22,724 nucleotides of DNA from Kipferlia bialata (Eukaryota; Fornicata), in the NCBI GenBank assembly GCA_003568945.1, contig BDIP01000038.1, forward strand, positions 2,102-24,825, given 5' to 3'. Below the pieces are notes generated by a model, which ran no database searches, was not told where the DNA came from, and was given only the letters and a program-made list of their open reading frames with translations. Within the stretch, counting starts at the first letter, position 1, and each line of letters starts with the position of its first letter. Below, in pieces: positions 1 to 9,438 of this stretch. The position numbers and the translations under genes were made by a program.

Positions 1-120
1 CCCGTACCACTGCTGTCAAGCAGAATGGTGCCCGTACCACTGCTGTCAAGCAGAAGGGTGCCAGTACCACTCCTGTCAAGCAGAAGGGTGCAAGTACCAC
101 TCCTGTCGAGCAGAAGGGTG
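1..120 (+). repeat. Four copies of a 30-bp coding minisatellite
   Basis: A 30-bp unit (core accactgctgtcaagcag) is repeated four times in frame and encodes RTTAVKQNGA, RTTAVKQKGA, STTPVKQKGA and STTPVEQKGA. Units differ by one to three bases. More copies may lie left of the window. The unit length is a multiple of three and the frame stays open, so it is a protein repeat, not a CRISPR array. Confidence 0.9.
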
Positions 121-1950
121 CTCTCACAGCAGCCCTGCAGGAGGGACAGCCGGATGCCGGAGATGGCATGACTATCCTAGCAAAGCTCCGTCTCTCACTC
201 AACTCAGAGCAGAGAGACGACTTTGAAGCCCTTCTGATGCACCAGAGTGTGGCACTTCGTCAGGGTCTGCCCATCCCAGGGCTCTACATCCCACCCCTTG
301 GAGCCCCATCTGACACATCACGTGGTAAGTCACTGCCAAATCTCGTATGTCCAATGTCTCTGCATCATTGAGTACTAACCTTTAGGTGGTGGGCGCAAGA
401 ACCCATTCCTTTGCACCTGCGGCAGGTAACTGACAGAATACTGCACTCATTTCTCTTCTATTATTGCACAGGAACTAGGATTTCCTTTTTCCTATGATCA
501 TTATTCAATGCAGTGATATACACAATACCTTATGTACCATATGCCATATATATCATCATGTATAATATATATATTATTAACCATATATATCCGTGCCAAT
601 CATCAGTTCATTCCGCACTGACCAGGCACTGAGAGATCACTGTCGCACAGTGCAAGACACCTACCCGGGTAATTCGAATTTAGCTTTGCTTTAAGACCTG
701 CACTCATTAGAGAGATGTTTCTCCTTGTGTCTCCTTGTCTATCTCATATATTATTATAGTTGCTCCCTATGCCCAGTCATATCCGTTCATATCAATTATA
801 GGATTGACCCATGTAAGTCTATGAATCATGTATTATGATGGGCTATCTCTCTATCGCTAATCAAACAGATCTCATGCCACACTACAACTCCGCCCACTAT
901 GGAGCTACACCCAGTCTACCCAGGTAACCTCAGTCTCCTATTTGCCGAGGGTATCAGCATCCTATTCGAAGTTTCTATTGCGGTATTTGATGGTCAAGAG
1001 GACTCCCTCATGTATATAGTATACCCACCCAGCTTGGATACCCCTTCCCCTCTTTCCACGCCTGACCCCCAGAAGAGACCCAAACATAGTGGTAAATCTG
1101 CGAAAGAAGCTCAGAGACACCCAGGTAATCAAGCTTTAGCCTCACTAGCTGCCCTATGATACTCTTGCTGATCCCCAGCGTAACTCAAAGGACACTGAAG
1201 AGGAGTTGGCACGTGCAACCAATCTGACGGAGCTGTTACGGAGACAAGTGGATGAGCTGAAGGAGGATGCCAAGTCCACACTGGAGTCGTTCAAGTGCAG
1301 ACTGGGTATAGGTAAATCCCCCACATATATATGTATATATATATATATAGATATATAGTGCAGACTGGGTATAGGTAAGTCCACCACACATACATATATA
1401 TATATACATATATATAGTGTGGATATAGCATCGTCAATTGAGCTAACCCACTAGTCCACGCTCTCAACTCGAGGGCGAGCCACGCTTTCTTCCTTGTTCA
1501 CAGTGACCACAAGGTGTTCTCCAAGGCAGAGAGGGCACTGCTTGAGTGGAAGGTGTTTCTGCAGGTCATGGATGGGACATGGCGCTGCAGCCAAGAGAGA
1601 GAGGAGGAGTTCCAGGACCTTGGCACTCGTGTGAGGAGATATGTTCTCAATCTCTACCCCTGGGCCCAGACCTCTGTGATGGAGAAGTGCGGCATCCTCA
1701 GGTTACTGAGGAACAAGCCAGTCCACACGTACGTTGTATATGAGTTCTGAGATTGCTATCCGTACCTTGGGGCACAACGTAACATACCAGATACCTTACT
1801 AATCTCAGACTTGGCGAGATTGAGGCCATGAAGAAGGAGCTGAGGAGGTGGATAGCCGAGATTCAGATGTCAGTCAACATCAAGGAGCTCGCACTCTTTG
1901 ACAAGATGCTGGACGAGGCCACCGAGGCCAGTACACAGACAGACATATAG
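1..1950 (+). CDS. Unrecognised repeat/zinc-finger-like/coiled-coil protein, 3' part of gene
   Basis: I do not recognise this gene. Eight exons join in one frame: up to 324, 386-425, 607-668, 869-923, 1073-1124, 1179-1294, 1504-1728 and 1809-1950, ending in TAG. Exon phases agree at every junction and the total from base 3 is 1014 nt. The visible 337 residues begin inside four 10-residue repeats (RTTAVKQNGA, STTPVKQKGA type). Next comes a helical stretch (DDFEALLMHQSVALRQG), then a C2H2-like finger split over exons 2-3 (FLCTCGRSSF...ALRDHC; C-x-C, F-x5-L-x2-H). A charged coiled coil follows (TEEELARATNLTELLRRQVD onward), then a Trp-rich helical exon. The C-terminus ends STQTDI, resembling the TQT core bound by dynein light chain LC8. 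The start lies left of the window. Exon structure is well supported. The finger is an inference because its first two cysteines are only one residue apart. Confidence 0.7.
1295..1387 (+). repeat. Donor-side duplication inside an intron
   Basis: About 25 bp starting exactly at the intron's GTGCAG donor (1295) recurs at 1358, separated by a (TA)n-rich spacer. Both copies carry two further GT sites (gtatag, then gtaaat or gtaagt). The first copy abuts the exon. The second lies free in the intron. Confidence 0.8.
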
Positions 1951-2480
1951 ACAAGTGCGGATACACTGAAGTAGGGACTTTGACAGTGGAGTAGGGACTT
2001 TGACAGCAAGGCTGCTGAAATAGCGTATGATTCAACATAATAGACCATTTCAATATAGTCTCTGATCAGCATAGTGATGGCAGGAGTTGCTCCAACTCAT
2101 GGATCACGAGATACATGAAGTGTCACCTCCTGTCTTGAACTCAGTAGTCACGTGATATATAGGAGAATAGACGTTGAGAACTAACTGATCATATTCTTGA
2201 TAGCTCTTCCACTCGAAGTTCTAGGACTGTACTATCCAGTCACTATTTACATAGAGTAGAAAGGCAACTGTATCTCTACTTCTAGAAATACATTTGGATA
2301 TATTATGCAGTGCGGCGTTGCGGTTGTCAAGTGAATGCTCACTGCTGTGTTGGGGTCACCGCCGAGGGATGTAATCACTCTCGCGGCCCTCATTCCTTCT
2401 CAATCAATGTACCTCGGCAGTTCCCAGTTGGGACCACAGCTGGTCCTGTCACATTTTCTTTTTATACACTAGAACATTGT
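1951..2480. other. Spacer downstream of the first gene
   Basis: No gene can be supported here. The 16-bp word gtagggactttgacag occurs twice just after the stop (1971-1986, 1991-2006). The block 2310-2455 is GC-richer than its surroundings. On the minus strand it has an acceptor-like tgtgacag followed by a short open stretch and a gtacat donor at about 2416-2450, which could be a terminal exon of the minus-strand gene to the right. I could not link it in phase. Confidence 0.4.
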
Positions 2481-2860
2481 AAATAACTTCAATCATTATT
2501 ACACTATGCCTCTCACCCCCTAGATAGACTGAGTGACCCATTAGAGAGAGGCTTTGTCTTACTATTACTCTAACAGCACTCATACAATAGATACATACAA
2601 CTCTGTTTCAACACCCTAGACATACCGAGTTAGACAAATATTTAGTCATTCTTACTATAATCATATCTGGGACATACATAGAGATCCATCAATTAGTTCT
2701 ACCCCCCAAGACCTACTAGAGACTCGGTGCCCAGTTAGACAGTCATTCAATCATTCTTACCATAATATCACACTTCACCCCTCAGACATACAACTATATA
2801 TACATACAGTGTTGTTCTTACCCCCTAGATATACCAGAGACTGGGTGCCCAGTCGGAAGC
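2480..2860. repeat. Degenerate roughly 95-120-bp repeated block
   Basis: Variants of 'cccctaga(t/c)a...gactgggtgcccagt' recur near 2516, 2610, 2702 and 2819, with 'tcattcttac(t/c)ataat' between them near 2646 and 2748. On the minus strand the best copy (about 2819-2865) looks like an exon with a ggggtaag donor. The others look like decayed copies of its 3' end. Boundaries are approximate. Confidence 0.5.
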
Positions 2861-2929
2861 CTCTATGGATAACTGGCACGTTCACTGCACACGTACACTG
2901 TCATATATCCGTATACACACTTACAGTAT

Positions 2930-3190
2930 ATGGGTGGTGATGTCATGTGCTCCACGGGTGAGTGGGAGGCATAGGATATATACGTTAGTACATGTATTAT
3001 ATATATATATATATACCGTATTTGGGAGGTGATGTCATATGGCCTATGGGTGACTGGGAGGCATAATCATTTATACTCAAAGGATATATACCACTAAATG
3101 TTTACAAAACAGTAAACTGACATAACTGTACTTACCAGACTTAGGTGGTGATGCCATCTGCCCCATGGGTGATCGGGATGCTTAGGTACC
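2930..3190. repeat. Three degenerate copies of a minus-strand exon-like segment
   Basis: The plus-strand motif gtgatgtcat...gggtga(g/c)tgggaggcata appears near 2937, 3031 and 3147, spaced by 94 and 116 bp. Read on the minus strand it gives an acceptor-like cctcccag followed by SP(V/I)(E/G)HMTSP. Which copy, if any, is the real exon cannot be decided here. Confidence 0.45.
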
Positions 3191-3290
3191 AGACGTAGGG
3201 AATAGACAGAGCCTAGAGGTGAGATATTGTAGTGTGAGAGAGAGAGAGGTACCAGTGTAGGGTATCACATTGTTGCATATACATTCATAC

Positions 3291-3352
3291 CTATAGGACT
3301 CACTGACACATCCATCGAGGGTGACATTGATGGAGACCCCATCTGGGACTGG
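3291..3352 (-). CDS. Candidate internal exon, unidentified gene
   Basis: On the minus strand a 62-nt segment is bounded by ttgttcag and a gtatgaat donor. It encodes PVPDGVSINVTLDGCVSESY in one frame. The plus strand is also open here and ends in a stop near 3390 (DGDPIWDWLNKTEGRSPAG). I prefer the minus strand because the neighbouring candidate exons are on it and both splice sites match the window's usual form. Strand remains uncertain. Confidence 0.35.
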
Positions 3353-3554
3353 CTGAACAAGACGGAGGGAAGGTCACCCGCTGGCTAGTAGTTAGTAGAG
3401 TATATATGATAGACGAGAATAGTAGTACAGTACATATGGTCGTATAGAAGAGGGACTGAACATGACAGAGGGCAGCTCAATGGCAGGCTAACTGCTAGAT
3501 GACACAATATACATGTGGTACTCGGATAGCACAATACGATAAAACAATAGTGTA

Positions 3555-3985
3555 CCTTCAGGTTCTGTTGAAGTCCACTGCTCTGCTGTCTGCCAAGACA
3601 ATTCTCCCCTCTCTCTCTATATATATATATACATACACTAGTATGTATATATTTTGTGCATACTAATGATTATATGCCTTCAAGTACTGATAGAAGTCAA
3701 CTGCTACGCTGTCTGCCATGACCATCTCGTGGATATGATTGCCAAAGTCGCCTAGCATTAGTGAATGTATACTGAGCAACTATACAATATATAGACACCT
3801 GGAGTCAATCTAAAGTACTGAGCTATATTTGAATAGTAAGTATTCCATATACCATAGTATCAATGAGTCTAAATAATAGTGGTATACTATGCAACATATG
3901 TATATATCTACAGACTAAATGTAATGTAATGATACATAACAATGTCATGACCATCTCGTGGATGTGGTTGCCAAAGTCACCTGGG
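3555..3985 (-). repeat. Exon 3678-3751 flanked by copies of both its ends
   Basis: Near 3948-3985, upstream on the minus strand, lies a diverged copy of the exon's 5' half with its acceptor (GDFGNHIHEMVM). Near 3557-3600, downstream, lies a copy of its 3' half with a canonical gtacac donor. The full exon itself ends at a GC donor (gcatat). Confidence 0.65.
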
Positions 3986-6138
3986 AGGAGGCTCAATACT
4001 GATATATACAAGTAAAACACACATATACTGGAGTCTCTCTCCCTCTCTCAATATATAGTAATATATGTACACTTCAATACCTCTATTGTTCTCATCTCCA
4101 GGATATAGAGACCGGCGGTGGATTGGAGCCTGGGAGTAAGGGAGAGAGAGAGAGAGAGAGAAGAGAGATATACAGCAAGCAGTACCAGTGTTCGGACTAT
4201 AAAAGATATATACACCTGGGCAGTGGCAAGTACATAATACTGAGAGAATAATACACGTCTTTGACGCGTATAAATATCTTCACTACTTACCCTTATAGTA
4301 CCACTATACACTCTGTCCCGATATCATAGATACATTCTACGTATATATATTCCGTCTGTCAATCTATCAATATAGATATATACCTTGACAGGGCCACGTA
4401 TGTTTGTCCCAACAGACAATAGGGAATATACTGAAATATATATATTCTATCTAGACAGTCTATCAATCAATCTATTATATTAGATATAGATACATATAGA
4501 TTTATACCCTGACAGGGCCACGTATGCCTGCCCTGCCGCAAAGGTACCCCCCAGATAAGTGACTGCATTCTCAAGGGGTCATGTAAGAAATGTATATAGC
4601 TACAACACACACACACATATATATATATATGTATATATCGTTAGTTATCATAGGTTCCACGACATCTATGTATTTACAATTCTTCTCGTGTTAGCTCTAC
4701 CTGCTAATGTATCCAGGTTCTTCATCTCTCTCTCTCTCTCTTCTATGTATATATATACAGTACATACTATGTACACAGTGTACACAATGTATACACATAT
4801 ACTAGTATATATGTACTGTATTACCTGCTAATGATTCCAGGTTCTGCCGCAACAGGACCTGGCAGCCAATCTGGGGGTGAGGAATATGGATGTATACTAT
4901 ATGTGTGCTTGAAATAATTTGTACAATATACATGCATATATATATCTGTATCAATACAGATATAGTGGGCGACGGTGACATAGGACCTCGCAGCCAATCT
5001 GGGGGTGATGAATGCTTCTATACGTAAATATATATATGTACACACATACATCATTCATATTATATATGAAAAGAATGATTATGTAACTAAATTGTTGATC
5101 TGATGGTGACACGTATAGATGCAAATAATTTGCATGCATCAATATATAGGGTGAGACATACAAAGTAAATGAGACAGACAGACGCAAATACTACATGAAT
5201 GAATACATCGGGAATGGAATATGTACAGTGAGGGTGAGGCAGGTAAATAAGGTGCATGGGTGATTACTTCGATTGTTCTCGATCAATAACTGTCATCAAT
5301 TTCTCTGGGGCCATGCAAGAATTGTCCAGTACATCTATACATACTCATATCATATCTGTATCACTATAGATAGATACAAATACATACATAGCATACCTTC
5401 AATGTCAGCAGCCTGACTGCCATTCATGACTTGTCCAGGGCATCTTGGTCTCCTGCTTACCGGTCTCCTGGGGGTATGTACATACACTAATAGTGACAGT
5501 ATGGAACTATAACTATATTCCCACACACTTGCTACAGTATATATATATCTTTAAGTTACATGTTATGTTACATGTTATGTTACTCACATACTTACATGTG
5601 ATGTGGACTTCTGGGGTTGTCAGCATGTTCATCAGCTTGGCATTCTCAGCAACACACTTCTGGCGCCTGGACAATCAGAGCGTTAAAGATACAGGTATAC
5701 ACAGGAATATATGAATATATATGAGAGAACTGGTGATCAGTCTGGCATTCTCAGCAGCACACGCGTGGTACCTGAAGTGTTAAGAGTACATATAAATCGA
5801 AGTAGCCCTTTTCCGTCTGGCACACTATACTGAGTACCCTTTTACATATATACTTGTATCTAGACAGTGAATCTGAAAGATATAATGTCTGACACTCTGA
5901 GAGTGTGATTCAGTTAATACTCCATATTTGTCTTACTCACATGGGGAAGAGGCGCAGGAAGCGGCCCTTGATGACTGGGAGTCAACAATAGTCAATAGAA
6001 GTCACAGAAAGAGTCAATAATAGTCAGTATTGGTCATAGAAAGTCACTCAAGGTCGTATCCAGTACCTGGAACCCGTATCGCCTGACATGCTGACGGTTC
6101 TGGAGCTTTCTCCTCCGGCTGAGGATGAGAGAGAGGGA

Positions 6139-6192
<54 letters not shown>

Positions 6193-6589
6193 TTGGCAGA
6201 AAGCTGACTTGCCGAGCAAGTGATTAAGACAAGTAATCATGATAAGTAACATATAGTAATAGCATTAAGAACTACTGGTACTTGTTGAGAGGTGCCAGCA
6301 TAGAGTAAATCTGCTGTCTGAGGCCAATAATGATGTATATCAAATACTGTCATATTATAGTAAGTATATAGAAACACTTATGTATATACATATATACTAT
6401 ATTCTCTAACTGACATAGTACTGCTCCCAGGGGGTAGCCCTATCACCTCCTTTTGTGAATGGGTAAACCACTGATATTCAAGTCGTAATACTATAGAATA
6501 CTTCTGCGAATAGGTAAAAATGGTAAAGTACCTATAATCAGGTGCTCCAGCTGCCTGTCCTGCTGTCTGACTCTGATACCATGGAGGTC
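3678..6589 (-). CDS. Unidentified multi-exon gene, scattered exons
   Basis: A series of minus-strand exons has typical CCCAG/CTCAG acceptors and GT donors. In 5' to 3' order: 6532-6589 (DLHGIRVRQQDRQLEHLI), 6282-6317, 6067-6118, 5941-5974 (IKGRFLRLFPM), 5596-5666 (RQKCVAENAKLMNMLTTPEV), a segment near 5400-5455, one near 5280-5325 (LDNSCMAPEKLMTVIDRE), 4825-4870 (IGCQVLLRQNLESLA), 4508-4532 (GQAYVALSG), 4081-4129 (STAGLYILEMRTIE) and 3678-3751 (GDFGNHIHEMVMADSVAVDF). Exons 5941-5974 and 5596-5666 join in phase, and a copy of 4508-4532 joins 4081-4129 in phase. I could not phase the whole chain, so this may be one gene, two genes or a decaying gene. The words GCQVLLRQNL and GQ(A/T)YVALSR recall PIF1-type helicases, but the motif expected between them is absent. 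I therefore assign no function. Confidence 0.45.
4387..5010 (-). repeat. Partial copies flanking exons 4825-4870 and 4508-4532
   Basis: Upstream of exon 4825-4870 (at about 4978-5003) lies a copy of its acceptor and first codons (cccccagattggctgc). Downstream (about 4697-4722) lies a copy of its last codons and donor (attagcaggta). Exon 4508-4532 has a downstream copy at about 4383-4406 (catacgtggccctgtcaag plus gtat). Offsets are about 123-128 bp. Confidence 0.65.
5729..5775 (-). repeat. Copy of the 5' end of exon 5596-5666 in its upstream intron
   Basis: On the minus strand, cacttcag is followed by a diverged version of the exon start (YHACAAENARL, compared with RQKCVAENAKL in the exon). 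The offset is about 100 bp and the acceptor is retained. Confidence 0.6.
6142..6191. repeat. (GA)n microsatellite
   Basis: About 50 bp of nearly perfect GA dinucleotides lie in the intron just upstream (minus sense) of exon 6067-6118. On that strand they form the pyrimidine-rich tract before the acceptor. Confidence 0.9.
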
Positions 6590-6638
6590 CTGGAAGATTA
6601 GGATATAGGTCAATAGTCTATTATATACACATATATAT

Positions 6639-6671
<33 letters not shown>

Positions 6672-6674
<3 letters not shown>

Positions 6675-6715
6675 GATATCTGCTGTCGGACCCAGATGCC
6701 GTTAAGGTACCTACA
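6672..6715 (-). repeat. Copy of the 5' end of exon 6532-6589
   Basis: On the minus strand, ccctgtag is followed by a diverged version of the start of exon 6532-6589 (YLNGIWVRQQ compared with DLHGIRVRQQ), about 130 bp upstream. A 1-bp length difference puts the two copies out of register at their first bases. Confidence 0.55.
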
Positions 6716-6719
6716 GGGT

Positions 6720-7660
6720 AAGAGGTATGAACTCTGAAGCTCTGAAATATAATAGTAAATATTTGATATGTAACCATAAAATATTCATTAATATGTATTA
6801 TAAAGAATATGTAATATAATTTTGATTATTGTAATACAAATTTCCATGGGGTCACCTCATGAATGAATATATATAATGTATGACTCGTTGAAGTGAAGAA
6901 TACAGATTGAAAAGACAGTATTCATATATAGAGAGACAAAGCGAGATTGATTGGTCACACACTCGGGGGTAGTCACTGAACAGTAAACCATAGGTGGAAA
7001 GAGAGACTAAGACTGAAGAGACTGAGGGTAACCATGAGGAGAGAGTGTGCTTGTCTATACATGGGGGGGAGACATGTAGGGAGAGGGAGTGAGAAAGAGA
7101 TACACAAATGGCTAATAGGAAGTAGGGTAAGTATTTATAATATTATGAGAGTGTGTAGGACATCAGATAGACTATGCTAGAGACTGATAGGAGGGGATCA
7201 AGTCACATAATCCTAATCCAACCCACATACAAACCCACATTCATACTTACCCATACACACACACACACACACCATAAATGCCTCAGAACTCTGCACCGAC
7301 CTCACCCACTCGGGTGTTGTCATCTCTCCCCCCCTCTCTCTACCCCCACCTCCACTCAGTCTCTCTCTCTCACTATCCCACTCTTCCCGATCGCCCAGCC
7401 ACGTCTCCCGCTACCCTGTGCTCCAAACAGTGTCCCTGGTGTACGTGCGAAGCTAGCTAGAGGCTCTCCACACACCCTCCCGCGAGTACCGAGAGAGAGC
7501 GGTCTTGCGCGGCAGTAGTGCACTGAAAGGCCGCTTCATCAGACCATACAAGGGGATGAATATCTTACAATATTGAAGGAAGAGTCCACCAGATCGGTCA
7601 CCGATCATCGGTGTACTTGACTGTACGCTCTCTCTCTCTTCAGCTGCAGCTGTCTGTCTG
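6720..7660. other. Stretch without a supportable gene
   Basis: 6720-7250 is AT-rich with GA-rich patches. A (CA)n tract lies at about 7253-7272. 7278-7640 is GC- and pyrimidine-rich, with short open stretches on both strands that show no recognisable protein or convincing splice sites. It may include the 5' region of the minus-strand gene to the left or of the possible plus-strand gene starting at 7667. Confidence 0.5.
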
Positions 7661-7666
7661 CTAAGT

Positions 7667-7715
7667 ATGGGACACATGTGGATGCTAGCATTAGTGCTGG
7701 CGAGTGTGCTAGTAG
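7667..7715 (+). CDS. Possible first exon encoding a signal peptide
   Basis: ATG at 7667 opens 16 codons (MGHMWMLALVLASVLV), a hydrophobic leader. They end at a gtatgtgt donor, the commonest strong donor form in this window. The second exon of the secreted-protein gene at the right end shows the same design (leader first, gtatgg donor). No downstream exon can be found because the sequence runs into the C/G homopolymer 150 bp further on, so the call stays tentative. Confidence 0.3.
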
Positions 7716-7867
7716 GTATGTGTGGGGAGCAAAGAGAGCTGTCTCTCTTATATGTGTATGACAAACGGTGGTAGTTCATGTCAACCTAATGTTAGCGTGG
7801 GAAGGAGAGGTAGGGGTATCACCAGACGCTATATGTATACTGATGATTATTGATGTATAATGGTGTA

Positions 7868-7868
<1 letters not shown>

Positions 7869-7910
<42 letters not shown>

Positions 7911-7916
7911 GGGGCG

Positions 7917-7954
<38 letters not shown>
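7869..7954. repeat. Inverted homopolymer C40 ... G37
   Basis: Forty C residues run directly into a short GGGGGGCGC link and then 37 G residues, followed by (GA)n. The block is a near-perfect palindrome able to fold into an all-GC hairpin. Such a run is very hard to read and may mark a misjoin. The proteasome alpha1 gene to the right loses its 3' exons at this side. Confidence 0.85.
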
Positions 7955-7955
<1 letters not shown>

Positions 7956-8080
7956 GAGAGAGAGACATATACGTGTGAGATAACTAGTTCATCCCCGATA
8001 GAGGACAATTGGAGTACACAATGACGACATGAACACATACTGTGATATATATACACTATATATATACACACACAATGCTA

Positions 8081-8428
8081 GTATCTGTACTCGCCGGCCT
8101 CGTGCCTTGCCGTATATTTGCATACACTACATACTGCATTCACATCGTCAGAATAAAGTGAGTGTCAGTACCTGTACTCCCCGGCCTCGTGCCTTTCCAT
8201 ACACACACTATGCACTATACATACACAATACTATATATACACTTCAGTGCCTATACATCAGTACCTGTACTCCCCGGCCTCGTGCCTTGCCCTCTGCACA
8301 ATGGCCCTGGCATCGGAGGGCCGGCCTAGGGTGAGACGATATCTACTACACACATATATATATGTTAAGGATTACAGAGTAGTAACTGTTAAATGACTTT
8401 TGCATCGGAGGGCCGGCCTGGGGTGAGA
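8081..8428 (-). repeat. Ladder of exon-end copies around PSMA6 exon 3
   Basis: Exon 3 (8265-8325) has its last codons and donor repeated exactly over 31 bp at 8165-8195 (matching 8258-8288). They recur with two mismatches at 8081-8111, where the donor GT has become AT. Its acceptor and first codons are repeated at 8402-8428 (27 bp, one mismatch against 8310-8336). Offsets are 92, 93 and 87 bp. All extra copies lie in introns. Confidence 0.9.
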
Positions 8429-9130
8429 ATGACCAGATACTATTAAGATGTTGGGGTTAGATGTGGACAGTGTACATCCGGTTACGGATGGGAAACAGGC
8501 AATCATATGAACAGGCAATCATATGAACAGACAATGTGTGGCTGAGTGTGTATACAGTGACTTCTACACTGAGTAGCTCCACTAATCCGCCATTAACCAG
8601 TACAAAGAGCCAATTACCAACACTATAGTACTCAATTGTATGTGGAATCATGTGTAGGTGTATGTATAGGCGACATCAATGAATGCTGATCAGTGCAACA
8701 CAATAGCCAATTGAGACACACCAACCTCTAAAGAGCAGCACAGACACAGGCACAACTACACACTTCATGTATACAACACGCTACTGATATATAGCCATAT
8801 ATGACTGTCTTCGTACCTGTGACGCACGCACTGACGTTGTCGGATATGCTGAAGATGGACGAGTCCATGCTGTGGTCGAATAGAATGTCGGCACAGTCCC
8901 TCTGGGCAATCACAACCACCCCATCCTTCCCCCTGATGCAGAGGGAGGTCACTCCTCCCGTCCTGATGGCCTTGAAGGCATACTCTGGGGGTAAAGAGAC
9001 ATCAAAAGACAACGAAAGTAGCTATCTCCATAAATGACAATTCCACAGCAACATTGACCTCACCTACTTGGTACAGCCTCCCATCAGGGCTGAAAACTGT
9101 GATGTGCTGGTCAAATCCACTTCCACTCAT
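8265..9130 (-). CDS. PSMA6: 20S proteasome subunit alpha1 (PSMA6/Scl1 type), 5' part
   Basis: The product is a structural alpha-ring subunit of the 20S core, the protease chamber that degrades ubiquitinated proteins in cytosol and nucleus. Exons are 9064-9130, 8817-8984 and 8265-8325, with matching phases. The protein starts MSGSGFDQHITVFSPDGRLY, the alpha-subunit N-terminal signature. It continues with EYAFKAIRTGG and SLCIRGKDGVVVIAQ, then SDARAIVQRARHEAGEYR, the conserved helix found in PSMA6 as SRSQVQRARYEA. The start is set by this family N-terminus. Only about 98 of roughly 245 residues are present. The next block (YGY..P and beyond) is not found on either strand to the left, where a C/G homopolymer intervenes, so the gene is truncated by assembly or truly broken. 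The next gene upstream, on the same strand, is the proteasome ATPase Rpt5. Confidence 0.93.
8494..8535 (+). repeat. 16-bp direct repeat, about 2.6 copies
   Basis: aacaggcaatcatatg occurs at 8494-8509 and 8510-8525, then a partial aacagacaat. It lies in a PSMA6 intron. Just before it, catccg-gtta-cggatg (8475-8490) is a perfect 6-bp inverted repeat. Confidence 0.85.
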
Positions 9131-9438
9131 TCCTGGAGTGCTATAGGTAGGCAACTCTGCCTTGCCCAGCTGTACAGCCTGTGCTGCACCCTCAATTCGA
9201 GTGAAGGGTGTAGCGTTTTTGGCGAGTCGTGTTTCCATGCTCATCAGTTAGATGTTAAACTACACGAACGAAAAGTATTCCCACAATGCATTATAACACA
9301 CATCATCAAAGGAGGGAGACCCCATGTTGGTCCGTTAATCATTTATCCACACAGACACGCCAAGCGCCTGTCGGACCGATAGGAGTTCTTACACGAAACA
9401 GCTCTCTCTCTCTCTCTCTCTCTCTTGCTCTCTTTCCC
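9131..9438. other. Spacer between Rpt5 stop and PSMA6 start
   Basis: About 308 bp separate the two same-strand proteasome genes and must hold the Rpt5 3' end and the PSMA6 promoter. A (CT)n tract lies at about 9402-9425. An inverted repeat ggtccg/cggacc spans about 9330-9378. I see no recognisable core promoter element. Confidence 0.5.

Noticed and set aside
1-120. Regular direct repeats as a CRISPR array
   Set aside because: Units are contiguous without spacers, are in frame with a spliced eukaryotic gene and encode a peptide repeat.
3300-3390. Plus-strand C-terminal exon (GDIDGDPIWDWLNKTEG) ending at a stop
   Set aside because: No plus-strand exon precedes it in phase, and the minus-strand reading has better splice sites and company. 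Not fully excluded.
7278-7460. Plus-strand 60-codon open stretch, Ser/Pro rich
   Set aside because: Pyrimidine-rich low-complexity sequence with no splice-site support or recognisable domain.
7847-8071. Minus-strand open stretch with poly-Gly/poly-Pro
   Set aside because: It is only the translation of the C/G homopolymers.
8475-8490. Perfect 6-bp hairpin as a terminator
   Set aside because: It lies inside a PSMA6 intron of a eukaryotic gene and has no T-run. Probably chance.
9330-9378. ggtccg/cggacc inverted repeat as a tRNA or regulatory stem
   Set aside because: There is no cloverleaf, no A/B box and no anticodon arm.
8801-9382. Plus-strand open stretches over PSMA6
   Set aside because: They are complements of the conserved PSMA6 exons.
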